From NCBI GenBank assembly GCA_023454395.1, contig JAEYFY010000162.1:1-14620 (forward strand): 14,620 nt of DNA, given 5' to 3'. Shown here one piece after another: positions 5,861 to 13,197 of this stretch. The stretch's first letter is position 1; the number at the start of each line of letters is the position of its first letter. The DNA is from Pseudomonadota bacterium (GTDB lineage: Bacteria > Pseudomonadota > Gammaproteobacteria > Enterobacterales > Enterobacteriaceae). The notes below the pieces were generated by a model. It saw only the letters and a program-made list of their open reading frames with translations, ran no database searches and was not told where the DNA came from. The translations under genes were made by a program, and so were the position numbers.

Positions 5861-7612
5861 ATGACAACAATTAACCAAAAACAACGAGTGAAGCATAGAG
5901 TACTGATTGCTAACCGAGGCGAAATTGCAGTTCGTATCATTCGTGCTTGTCAGGACTATGGTGCGACTTCCATCGCTATTTATGCCAATGATGATATTGA
6001 TGCACTGCACGTTCGTCTTGCTGATGAAGCTTATGGGCTTAATGGTAATTTGCCGAAAGAGAGCTATCTAGATATTAATAAAATTATTGATATTGCTCAT
6101 AAAGCCAATGCCACGATGATCCATCCCGGTTACGGTTTTCTTTCTGAGCGAGCTGATTTTGCAAAAACGGTACAAGACGCAGGATTTATTTGGATTGGAC
6201 CTAATCCAGAAACGATTGAAGTGCTTGGCGACAAAGTTAAAGCCCGTAAAATTGCACAATCTGTTGGTGCTCCTCTTGTAAATGGTACGGCTGATCCGGT
6301 TAATGATGCCAAAGAGGTTCTCGATTTTGCTAAACAATATGGTTTACCTGTCGCAATTAAAGCCGCTTTTGGTGGTGGAGGTCGGGGATTAAAGATAGCT
6401 CATAAAATGGAAGAGATTGAAGAGCTGTATCATTCTGCTGTGCGAGAAGCTGTAACAGCCTTTGGACGTGGCGAATGTTATGTCGAGCAATTCCTTGATA
6501 AACCTCGCCATATTGAAGCACAAATTATTGCCGATAAACTGGGTAACGTTGTGGTTGTAGGAACGCGAGACTGTTCATTACAGCGTCGTAATCAGAAGTT
6601 AATTGAAGAAGCACCCGCACCTTATTTAACGGATGAACAACGTCAACGTATCCATCAGTCAGCTAAAGATATTTGTGCTAAAGCGGGCTATGTAGGTGCG
6701 GGTACGGTCGAGTTTTTATTAAGTGCCAACGGCACTATTTCCTTTCTTGAAGTGAATACGCGTTTACAAGTAGAGCATCCAGTTACCGAAGAAACCGCAG
6801 GTATCGATTTAGTGATTGAGCAGTTACGTATTGCGGAAGGTTTACCTCTAAGTATTGATAAAACGCCTGTTCCGCGTGGCCACTCTTTTGAATTTAGGAT
6901 CAATGCAGAAGATCCCGCCAAAGGCTTTTTACCTACACCGGGTTTAATTACACATTTCTCTCAGCCTTCAGGCCCAGGTGTTCGTGTAGATAGTGGGGTT
7001 GCTGAAAATAATCATGTTTCACGCCAATTTGATTCTATGATGGCGAAATTAATCGTCACTGGAGCAACGCGTGAACAAGCTATTTCTCGTGCTCGTCGAG
7101 CGTTATCTGAGTTTAAAATTGAAGGTGTGGCAAGCGTATTGCCTTTCCATTGTGAAATGATGGAACATACCGATTTTACTGAAGATTTCAGCGTACATAC
7201 CCGTTGGATTGAAACTGATTTTCAAGCAAAAAATATCCATTTCCCTCGTAGTACATCGGCAAAAAATGAAGAACTTGTGCGTACCTTTATTGAAATTGAT
7301 GGTCGTCGTCACGAATTAGCCTTACCAGCTCAATTACTTTCTCTCTCTGCGGTAATACCAACAGCTATTGGTGCGAGCCATGAGCATGAGAAAAAAGAGA
7401 ATGAAAAAGCCGTTACTGCACCCATTTCTGGCGTATTACATAGCTGGGTTTTATCTGATGGCGATAAAGTCAAAGAAGGTGATGTTATTGCTATTATGGA
7501 AGCCATGAAAATGGAAGTTCAGGTTGTGGCTTCTCGTAATGGTGTGTTACTGCAAAAAGCAAAAACAGGTGATTATTTTTCAGCAGAAACCATTTTAGCT
7601 GAAATTAACTAA
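5861..7612 (+). CDS. biotin carboxylase fused to a C-terminal biotin carrier domain
   Basis: A 583-residue protein of the type annotated as acyl-CoA carboxylase alpha subunit. The biotin carboxylase N-terminal domain starts at VLIANRGEIAVRIIRA (14-29). The ATP-grasp domain has the glycine loop GGGGRG (171-176) and the catalytic FLEVNTRLQVEHPVTEE (295-311). The C-terminal BC domain follows, then a short charged linker (HEHEKKENEK) and a biotinyl domain with the EAMKM signature, biotin-accepting Lys550. It would carboxylate its own biotin using ATP and bicarbonate. The ATG at 5861 is preferred over 5852 because TAGGAG (5845-5850) leaves 10 nt to it and only 1 nt to 5852. As last gene of the pxp operon it lacks a usual acyl-CoA carboxyltransferase partner; PxpBC, with its carboxyltransferase fold, is the likely one. 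E. coli 5-oxoprolinase works without such a protein, so its role is unexplained. Confidence 0.93.
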   Translation: MTTINQKQRVKHRVLIANRGEIAVRIIRACQDYGATSIAIYANDDIDALHVRLADEAYGLNGNLPKESYLDINKIIDIAHKANATMIHPGYGFLSERADFAKTVQDAGFIWIGPNPETIEVLGDKVKARKIAQSVGAPLVNGTADPVNDAKEVLDFAKQYGLPVAIKAAFGGGGRGLKIAHKMEEIEELYHSAVREAVTAFGRGECYVEQFLDKPRHIEAQIIADKLGNVVVVGTRDCSLQRRNQKLIEEAPAPYLTDEQRQRIHQSAKDICAKAGYVGAGTVEFLLSANGTISFLEVNTRLQVEHPVTEETAGIDLVIEQLRIAEGLPLSIDKTPVPRGHSFEFRINAEDPAKGFLPTPGLITHFSQPSGPGVRVDSGVAENNHVSRQFDSMMAKLIVTGATREQAISRARRALSEFKIEGVASVLPFHCEMMEHTDFTEDFSVHTRWIETDFQAKNIHFPRSTSAKNEELVRTFIEIDGRRHELALPAQLLSLSAVIPTAIGASHEHEKKENEKAVTAPISGVLHSWVLSDGDKVKEGDVIAIMEAMKMEVQVVASRNGVLLQKAKTGDYFSAETILAEIN

Positions 7613-7646
7613 CTGATTAATCAATAAAATATCTTTTTCAGCATTC

Positions 7647-7687
7647 GCTCTTTAATATGAATTAACCTCATATTAATGAGCTTTTTT
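7647..7687 (+). terminator. terminator of the 5-oxoproline operon
   Basis: A 14-bp stem with one T-T mismatch, GCTCTTTAATATGA (7647-7660) pairing with TCATATTAATGAGC (7668-7681), has a 7-nt loop and is followed by six T's (7682-7687). It lies 34 bp after the biotin carboxylase stop codon. Confidence 0.93.
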
Positions 7688-7731
7688 ATAATAACGGTAT
7701 TTATATTCCTATTTGTTATATCTAATTCCTT

Positions 7732-7758
7732 TTGGTTATAAGTTATTTTGCCTATAAT
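7732..7758 (+). promoter_or_regulatory. putative sigma-70 promoter of the TSUP gene
   Basis: A perfect -10 box TATAAT (7753-7758) lies about 36 nt before the ATG at 7795. The best -35 candidate is TTGGTT (7732-7737) at a short 15-bp spacing, so the promoter may depend mainly on the -10. Confidence 0.55.
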
Positions 7759-7794
7759 CGAAGCTTGTGAAATTTTGAGTAAAAAGGAAATAAG

Positions 7795-8592
7795 ATGTTG
7801 CTTGTAACACAACTGCTTATTGGCGCTACGATAGGGTTAGTTATTACAACAACGGGTGTTGGCGGTGGTGTTATTTTATTGCCAGTTCTTATTTATCTTT
7901 TTGGTATGAATGCACTCGCGGCAGTTGCGACAGCAAATTTACTTTCTATGCTAATGAAGCTCTCATCTTCTTATATCCATTTTCGTTTAGGCAATATTCC
8001 ATTAAAACCCGCACTATTAATTTTGGGGATCATGTTTCCGGCAACATTCTTGGCGAGTTATGGCGTGACATGGCTGGGATCACAACCTCAATATTATGAT
8101 CGTGTTGAATCTGGTATTAATATTTTAATGATTGTGGCGATCGTATTTTCATTGATCTTATTTTTACAGAGAATGATAAGAAGAACAGCAATCTCAGATC
8201 CTTTAATTGTTTTGCCACCTCCTTCATCCGTCACTTTTTCTTCTTTATTTGTACCGGGAGTCAGTGCTGGATTTGTACTGGGTGCAACTGGCGTAGGAGG
8301 GGGGTTAGTCGTATTGCCAGTATTAATGCGCTTTGCACAAATGGGAATAAAAGAAGCGATTGGCACGTCTATTTTTATTACCACGATCCTTTCTGGTGGA
8401 TCAGCTATCGCTTATAGTGCTGGTGGTTATACCGATGTTCACACGGCACTTATTCTTTGCTTAGGCTCCTTACTCTCCATTCCATTAGCACGCTATTTAC
8501 TTGTGTATTTATCAGAGCGTTTTTTCCAATATTTGACACTGTCTTTTATTCTGATCAGCATCATTATGATGAGTTGGAAATTAATAAATTAA
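7795..8592 (+). CDS. TauE/SafE (TSUP) family membrane permease
   Basis: A 265-residue inner-membrane protein with 7-8 hydrophobic helices and the internal duplication typical of the TauE/SafE family: TGVGGGVILLPVLIYLFGM (20-38) in the first half and TGVGGGLVVLPVLMRFAQM (165-183) in the second, each followed by an A(I/V)-A/G-T-(A/S) helix start (about 42-50 and 187-195). Members export or import small sulfur or organic anions such as sulfite, sulfoacetate or taurine-derived products, and family membership alone does not give the substrate. The ATG is preceded by AAAGGAAA at good spacing. It has its own promoter and is separated from the upstream operon by a strong terminator, so a link to 5-oxoproline is not indicated. 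Confidence 0.92.
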   Translation: MLLVTQLLIGATIGLVITTTGVGGGVILLPVLIYLFGMNALAAVATANLLSMLMKLSSSYIHFRLGNIPLKPALLILGIMFPATFLASYGVTWLGSQPQYYDRVESGINILMIVAIVFSLILFLQRMIRRTAISDPLIVLPPPSSVTFSSLFVPGVSAGFVLGATGVGGGLVVLPVLMRFAQMGIKEAIGTSIFITTILSGGSAIAYSAGGYTDVHTALILCLGSLLSIPLARYLLVYLSERFFQYLTLSFILISIIMMSWKLIN

Positions 8593-8696
8593 CTTAATGT
8601 AATATCGAGTGAGTCAATCTTTCTCTTATTACCTTTAGTTAGACTAAACTTATTCTATCATCATTAGATTAACTACTAAGAGTAAGTAAAAACGAG

Positions 8697-8927
8697 ATGA
8701 ACATTAAAATAGGTGATGAATTTTTAGTTTATATGGCGCTGGGTGAAGAGAGCTATATGAAAGAGTATTACCGTGTGATTGAAATTGATCCAACGCTTTC
8801 TCAAGTGACAGGTAAATTATTAAGAAGAACGACAGCAGATGATAAAAATATTGGTTTAGGTCGTTGTGAGTTAGAAGGCGGTATTGAGCAATTTGCGTTA
8901 GAAGATATCTATCCTATTAAAGAGTGA
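8697..8927 (+). CDS. small uncharacterised protein (76 residues)
   Basis: An acidic, soluble 76-residue protein without a signal peptide or membrane segment. I do not recognise the family. The sequence (GDEFLVYMALGEESYMKEYYRVIEIDP, then LLRRTTADDKN and FALEDIYPI, in order) suggests alternating beta strands, like a small barrel or cofactor-binding fold, but this is impression only. Codon use resembles that of the neighbours, and no competing ORF explains the stretch. The ribosome binding site is weak: ACGAG touches the ATG, and AAGAG (8679-8683) is 13 nt away. The 104-bp gap before it contains an imperfectly placed inverted repeat, TTTAGT-TAG-ACTAAA (8634-8648), and no terminator, so it could be co-transcribed with the TSUP gene. 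Its TGA lies inside the following hairpin. Confidence 0.7.
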   Translation: MNIKIGDEFLVYMALGEESYMKEYYRVIEIDPTLSQVTGKLLRRTTADDKNIGLGRCELEGGIEQFALEDIYPIKE

Positions 8928-8947
8928 TCCGTTATTGGGATCACTCT
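8921..8947. terminator. hairpin between convergent genes, probable weak bidirectional terminator
   Basis: A perfect 10-bp stem, AGAGTGATCC (8921-8930) with GGATCACTCT (8938-8947), closes a 7-nt loop. It includes the stop codon of the 76-residue protein and lies 18 bp past the end of the minus-strand PACE gene. There is no proper T tract on either side (CTTTAAT on the minus strand, CCTTACTT on the plus strand), so termination may be inefficient. Confidence 0.6.
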
Positions 8948-8965
8948 CCTTACTTAATTTGTCGC

Positions 8966-9406
8966 TTAGGCAGAGGGTGCATTCTCTGGTAATGCAGATT
9001 TTGGTAAGCCAAACACTTTGTCAAATATCCAGTTATAAACGAAGGTATAACAAGGGATGATGATGATCAGTGCAAAATCCATAACTAACGCTTGCCATAA
9101 CGAAACATTCAACCACCATGCTATTAATGGAATTAAATAGAGCACTAGTGTTAGCTGAAATCCAATCGCATGAACTAAACGGCGTCTAAAAGTTCTGATC
9201 CTTGAAACTTGTCGGCTCTCCCAAAATTCAAATATGCAGTTATAAATAAAATTCCAACTTACCGCGATTGTTGTAATCACAAGCGCTAGTGGACCAGTTA
9301 CTGCAGTTGAGCTATCAGCTAAAAGGGCAAGCCCGACTGACGAAATAATCCAGCCAAAAATTTCATAAGCTGTCACGTAGACAATTTTTCGTTTGATACC
9401 TTGCAT
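8966..9406 (-). CDS. PACE family (AceI-like) multidrug/biocide efflux protein
   Basis: A 146-residue inner-membrane protein with four predicted helices arranged as two bacterial transmembrane pair (BTP) repeats, the length and layout of AceI, which exports chlorhexidine and other cationic compounds in exchange for protons. Family marks are YE at 14-15 with Glu15 at the position essential in AceI, WNFIYNCIFE (51-60) in the first repeat, RLVHAIGF (76-83) opening the second, and YTFVYNWIFDKVF (120-132) at the end. The usual Glu after HAIGF is Gln84 here, a departure from the RxxHAxxFE motif. A polar tail (SALPENAPSA) follows. The ATG is preceded by AAGAGA. It is divergent from a LysR gene 110 bp away, as aceI is from aceR. 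Confidence 0.9.
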   Translation of the reverse strand: MQGIKRKIVYVTAYEIFGWIISSVGLALLADSSTAVTGPLALVITTIAVSWNFIYNCIFEFWESRQVSRIRTFRRRLVHAIGFQLTLVLYLIPLIAWWLNVSLWQALVMDFALIIIIPCYTFVYNWIFDKVFGLPKSALPENAPSA

Positions 9407-9445
9407 TGCGTTCTCTTTTTCTGTGGATCTGTGTCGTTAAGCATC

Positions 9446-9464
9446 GTAAGATAAATCAGTAAGA
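9446..9464. promoter_or_regulatory. direct repeat in the PACE-LysR intergenic region
   Basis: GTAAGA occurs at 9446-9451 and again at 9459-9464, within the 110-bp divergent control region. This is the most obvious repeated element where an AceR-like LysR protein would bind. No clear T-N11-A dyad could be singled out, so the site is tentative. Confidence 0.25.
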
Positions 9465-9516
9465 ATGATAGAAAAAGTTAGCTAGTATCAATTTGATTGA
9501 AACATCAGGAGTGAAC

Positions 9517-10419
9517 ATGCAGTTCTCAAGTGAACATATTGCGATATTTTTAGCCGTGATGGATAAGGGATCTTTCTCTGCTGCTGCACGTTCATTAAAA
9601 CGCGTTCCATCAGCAGTCAGTATGGCGATTGCTAATATGGAAGCTGAATTAGGTTATGCGCTGTTTGAGCGTTCATCACGCGAGCCTCAGCCAACTGAAA
9701 AAGCCAAAGCACTGGAACCTCATGCCAGAATGATCGCCGAGCAATTAAAATTATTGCAAGTGCATGCACAAGAGCTTTCGATGGATCTCGAAAGTGTCTT
9801 AAATATTGGTGTTGCGGCTGATATTAATCCTGATTATTTATTACCTGCATTATCTGAATTAACGCAACGTTATCCATTACTTAATGTGAATGTGATAACC
9901 GCAGCGCAAGATGACATTATTGAGATGTTGCATTCGCATAAAATTCAATTAAGCCTCGTTTATGGGGGCTTGTATGTGAATGGTGATGAACAATTTCAAT
10001 ATCTTGGCTCTGAGTCATTGGTAGCAACGATATCTGCAAGCCATATTGCATTAGCACATCCATCTGGCGTATTTATTGAAGATCTTGTCAATGTGCGCCA
10101 AATAATGATCGCAAGTCACACCAAAGAGCTTAGAGATGTACGCTCATTAGTCGCGACAAATTATTGGCAAACCGACAGTTTTCAAATGGCTTTGGGTATG
10201 GTTGAAGCGGGAATGGGATGGGGAAATTTACCGTATTCGCTGATTTATACTCAATTGCAAAAAGGTAAATTAAAACAGCTTCAGTTTAAGAATACCAAAA
10301 ATGAGTTACGATTGCCTATTCATGCCATGTGGCTAAAAGGGGAGTCGTTACAAAAGGGAGCAAAAGAGCTAGTGGAGCTGATGAGCACTCACCAGCCCGT
10401 TGTACCTAACTTTAATTAA
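9517..10419 (+). CDS. LysR family transcriptional regulator (AceR-like by position)
   Basis: A 300-residue LysR-type regulator. The winged helix-turn-helix covers about residues 1-62 ([17 protein letters not shown], then [21 protein letters not shown]), followed by a linker helix and a periplasmic-binding-protein-like effector domain (about 90-295). The ATG at 9517 is chosen over the in-frame TTG at 9493 because AGGAGT (9507-9512) stands 4 nt before it and LysR proteins normally begin within about ten residues of the first helix. Divergence from the PACE gene suggests it activates that gene in response to a cationic biocide or polyamine-like ligand; this is inferred from the aceI/aceR arrangement. 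Its 3' end overlaps narL by 4 nt in convergent orientation. Confidence 0.92.
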   Translation: MQFSSEHIAIFLAVMDKGSFSAAARSLKRVPSAVSMAIANMEAELGYALFERSSREPQPTEKAKALEPHARMIAEQLKLLQVHAQELSMDLESVLNIGVAADINPDYLLPALSELTQRYPLLNVNVITAAQDDIIEMLHSHKIQLSLVYGGLYVNGDEQFQYLGSESLVATISASHIALAHPSGVFIEDLVNVRQIMIASHTKELRDVRSLVATNYWQTDSFQMALGMVEAGMGWGNLPYSLIYTQLQKGKLKQLQFKNTKNELRLPIHAMWLKGESLQKGAKELVELMSTHQPVVPNFN

Positions 10420-11078
10420 TCGACACGTTGTTGATGAACCCAAACAGCGACTTCAACACGAGATTTCAGCTTCATCTTTTTCAGCAGATGTTTTACATGC
10501 ACTTTGACCGTACTTTCTGTGATATCAAGCTTACGTGCGATCATTTTATTTGATAACCCTTGCGCGATCAGCTTTAAAATATCGCGTTCACGCGGGGTGA
10601 GTTGTTCAATATCACGCTCACCTTCAGAACGATCTTCACGTAATGATTCGGCTAAAATAGGGGTTAATGCAGGGCTGACAACCATTTTTCCGGCAGCCGC
10701 CTGTTTTAGAGACGCAAGTAATTCTTCAGGCTCCATATCTTTTAAAAGATAGCCATCGGCACCACGTTTTAGCGCTGTGACTAAATCATCACTATAATTT
10801 GATACGCTGAAAACAACGATCCGACCTGATAACGACTTTAATCGCAGTTGATCAAGTGTTTCAAAACCATTCATTCCTGGCATATTTAGATCGAGTAAGA
10901 TTAAGTCAGGATCTAGCTCTTCAGCTAGTTTCACTCCTTGAATACCATCTCCCGCTTCCCCAACGACAGTGAGTGTTGTATCAAGACTTAAAAGTTGTTT
11001 TACACCATTGCGTAGCATCGGGTGATCATCAATGAGTAAAATTGTCGCTTTTTCTGTGGGTGATCCCATATTATTCAT
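10416..11078 (-). CDS. narL: nitrate/nitrite response regulator NarL
   Basis: A 220-residue NarL/FixJ-type response regulator that activates or represses anaerobic respiration genes when phosphorylated by NarX. The receiver domain shows the acidic pair in [10 protein letters not shown] (13-22), the phosphoacceptor Asp63 in ILLDLNMPG (60-68) and Lys113 in GYLLKD. The LuxR-type helix-turn-helix spans about 160-215, beginning at [16 protein letters not shown]. Similarity to E. coli NarL is very high throughout. The ATG at 11078 is preferred: GGAG (11091-11088) lies 9 nt upstream of it. An in-frame TTG at 11093 would bury that ribosome binding site, and an ATG at 11069 is a less likely alternative. 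It follows narX by 16 bp as an operon. Confidence 0.97.
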   Translation of the reverse strand: MNNMGSPTEKATILLIDDHPMLRNGVKQLLSLDTTLTVVGEAGDGIQGVKLAEELDPDLILLDLNMPGMNGFETLDQLRLKSLSGRIVVFSVSNYSDDLVTALKRGADGYLLKDMEPEELLASLKQAAAGKMVVSPALTPILAESLREDRSEGERDIEQLTPRERDILKLIAQGLSNKMIARKLDITESTVKVHVKHLLKKMKLKSRVEVAVWVHQQRVD

Positions 11079-11094
11079 TACGACTTGCTCCAAT

Positions 11095-12900
11095 TTAGAT
11101 AGGGTCTTTATGAGTAGTTATTAATGGAAATTTAACAAATACTTGAGTACCGCCCTGTTCGCGTACTTTTATAGTATAAGAACCATTTAAGCTATTTGCG
11201 CGTTCACGCATAATAATAAGACCATAATGATTTAGTTTTTCAGGTTCTGGGCTAATGCCTTCACCATTATCATTAATTTTGAGTTCAACCATGCCATTAT
11301 CAAGCGATAAAGAGACCTCTGCCCAATTGGCATTGGCATGTTGCAAAATATTGTTTAATGCTTCACGTACAATTTGAACGACATGAATACTTTGATGCGA
11401 ATTTACGCATTTTGCAGGGAGTTGGTAGTCAAAATTAATCGTAAAACCGAGGCGCTGATTAAATTCGTTCAGCGTACTTTCTAATGCGGCTAATAAGCCT
11501 GGCTCCGTAAGTTTTAAACGAAATGTGGTTAATAATTCTCTTAGTTGGCGATAAGCAACATTAAGCTCCTCTCTCATTTCTTTGAGTAGTTTTTGGCAAT
11601 TATTGGGTAAGGTTTCTGACTGCATTTGCAAATAGCTGACTTGCATTTTTAAACAAGAAAGTGATTGTGCAATGGAGTCATGTAACTCACGGGCAATTGC
11701 CGAACGTTCATCCATTAATAAAAGCTGTTGTTGTTGTTCGTTTTGTTGTTCCATTGCCAGCATGGCTGAAATTTGTTTTGTCAGTAAGATCATTAAATTA
11801 TTTTGTTCATCGGTTAACTCGGTGTTTTCAGGTAACTGTATAACAAATAATCCATAACGATGAATTTGATCGGCTAATTCCCAATGTAATAATTCATTAT
11901 TTAGCGGTGTATTAATGGGTGGATTATCTTCACAACGCTCACATTGCTGATCAGGACAGTGATGAGGGCGCGATTGTGGTGCTAGGCTAATTTCATTAAA
12001 CAGTGTGTGATGATTATCTTCATATAAACGTATTTGCAAATAGCTATCAGGAATAATTTGTTGAAGTTCAAATAATATCTGTCTTAATCGAGCGCAAAGA
12101 GGTGCAGAGGAGTGTAATTGTTGGCTTGAATGATAGAGGTAAGAGAGCACTTTATTTTTCTGTTGTAAGTCGTGCGTTTTTTCGACCACTCTTTTTTCTA
12201 ACTCGCTATACAGCGTAGAAAGCTCTTCTGACATGGTATTGAGTGCGATACCCAATGTGGCAATTTCATCATGGTGTGTACGCTGGTGGAAACGTGCTGA
12301 AAAATTACCATGACCAATCGAATTAGCCATCGCCATAAGTTGTTGCCAAGGATGTAATAAACGGCGACGGAAATGCCAAACAGAGCCAAACAGCAATAAC
12401 AGTGTCAGTGCAGTGAAAATAAGCTGGGTATAAGCCACCAGCCTGATTTTTTGCTCTGTTAGCTGGTCGATACTTAATACTAATTTATCTAGCTGTGAAA
12501 CAAAAAAGATAACTTCTTCTTTTGCATCATCCCGTTGTTTTGCATAGAGCAATGTTGGTTTTAAGGTCTCTTTCCAGTAAGTGTTTAGTTGAGCATATTG
12601 TGATTGTAGTGATTCATTGCTTAAGACTTGAAGTAATTCACCACTGTCTAAGTCGGTTTCTAATTCGTGAAGATAATAACGATGTTGTTCATCTAGCGGT
12701 AAAGCAGATAACAAGCGATAGCTTTGCATACGCAAAGAGCCTGATTTATTAATCGCATGGGCATTACCTTGCACACTTAAAATAATGTGGTTAGAAATCG
12801 CCATCCCCACCACACCCAATAGGGTGAAAAGTAACATTAATATTGCGATTTGATTAATAATTGAAAAACGGTAATGCCATTGGATTTTATGAGTGCTCAT
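11095..12900 (-). CDS. narX: nitrate/nitrite sensor histidine kinase NarX
   Basis: A 601-residue membrane sensor kinase (about 598 in E. coli). TM1 is about 17-40. The periplasmic P-box that binds nitrate/nitrite is [20 protein letters not shown] (45-64). TM2 is about 155-175, followed by a HAMP domain (about 178-235). A central region carries the cysteine cluster C315, C320, C323, typical of NarX. The HisKA_3 dimerisation domain has the phosphoacceptor His407 in [17 protein letters not shown], and the HATPase domain shows [11 protein letters not shown] (512-522) and NDNGEGI (543-549). It phosphorylates or dephosphorylates NarL. The ATG at 12900 has GGA about 12 nt upstream. The gene is divergent from narK and co-transcribed with narL. 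Confidence 0.97.
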   Translation of the reverse strand: MSTHKIQWHYRFSIINQIAILMLLFTLLGVVGMAISNHIILSVQGNAHAINKSGSLRMQSYRLLSALPLDEQHRYYLHELETDLDSGELLQVLSNESLQSQYAQLNTYWKETLKPTLLYAKQRDDAKEEVIFFVSQLDKLVLSIDQLTEQKIRLVAYTQLIFTALTLLLLFGSVWHFRRRLLHPWQQLMAMANSIGHGNFSARFHQRTHHDEIATLGIALNTMSEELSTLYSELEKRVVEKTHDLQQKNKVLSYLYHSSQQLHSSAPLCARLRQILFELQQIIPDSYLQIRLYEDNHHTLFNEISLAPQSRPHHCPDQQCERCEDNPPINTPLNNELLHWELADQIHRYGLFVIQLPENTELTDEQNNLMILLTKQISAMLAMEQQNEQQQQLLLMDERSAIARELHDSIAQSLSCLKMQVSYLQMQSETLPNNCQKLLKEMREELNVAYRQLRELLTTFRLKLTEPGLLAALESTLNEFNQRLGFTINFDYQLPAKCVNSHQSIHVVQIVREALNNILQHANANWAEVSLSLDNGMVELKINDNGEGISPEPEKLNHYGLIIMRERANSLNGSYTIKVREQGGTQVFVKFPLITTHKDPI

Positions 12901-12974
12901 CGTTATTTTTCCAAATTTATTCAGGCGCTATCTTGCCTTAAAAAGGCATCAAATGTCATATACTACTAAAGTAT

Positions 12975-13084
12975 TACCCCTAAATATCTGACAGGGATAA
13001 TTTCACTTGTAAATTACAATGATCTTAATTTAACTTATTAATTTAAAATGAAAAATTAATAGTAACCCTATTAATACTTAGGTA
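12975..13084. promoter_or_regulatory. NarL heptamer cluster upstream of narK
   Basis: TACCCCT (12975-12981) is a perfect match to the NarL heptamer TACYYMT. Single-mismatch copies are AGGGATA (12993-12999, inverted), TAACCCT (13063-13069) and TTAGGTA (13078-13084, inverted); TACTACT (12961-12967) is weaker. Relative to the predicted narK start they lie at about -92 to -195, a reasonable range for NarL activation of narK, and could also control narXL. No clean 7-2-7 pair was found. Confidence 0.5.
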
Positions 13085-13124
13085 TAAATAACAACTTTAG
13101 CTTAAAAATCAAACAAATCTTTGC

Positions 13125-13138
13125 TTGATGCAGATCAT
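13125..13138 (+). promoter_or_regulatory. FNR site of the narK promoter
   Basis: TTGAT-GCAG-ATCAT differs from the FNR consensus TTGAT-N4-ATCAA only in the last base. With its centre at 13131.5, a class II position (-41.5) predicts transcription from about 13173 and places TAAAAA (13161-13166) exactly in the -10 window. This matches E. coli narK, which requires FNR under anaerobiosis. Confidence 0.88.
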
Positions 13139-13197
13139 GACTAATTAACAATTCTAATCGTAAAAAGGTGCCAATCTAACCGTTAATCGAGGTTGTT

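Larger units (their letters stand above)
12901..13197. promoter_or_regulatory. narX-narK divergent control region
   Basis: A 297-bp gene-free, very AT-rich stretch. It holds the narX leader with a perfect hairpin TGCCTT-AAA-AAGGCA (12934-12948), a set of NarL heptamer-like sites (listed separately), an AT-rich block (13027-13062), the FNR site, and the narK ribosome binding site CGAGG (13188-13192). No ORF or RNA gene is evident. A clear narX -10/-35 pair could not be chosen with confidence. Confidence 0.8.

Noticed and set aside
6068..6921. Several minus-strand frames inside the biotin carboxylase gene
   Set aside because: The sense frame carries intact ATP-grasp motifs; the antisense frames have low-complexity, unprotein-like sequence.
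5861..7612. Housekeeping acetyl-CoA carboxylase AccC/AccB
   Set aside because: In enterobacteria these are separate genes (accB-accC); this is a fused catabolic-type protein within the pxp operon.
7621..7812. 63-residue minus-strand frame between the operon and the TSUP gene
   Set aside because: It spans the operon terminator and the promoter of the next gene and is AT-rich non-coding sequence.
8094..8384. 96-residue minus-strand frame inside the TSUP gene
   Set aside because: Antisense shadow of a well-supported membrane protein; no family resemblance or start signal.
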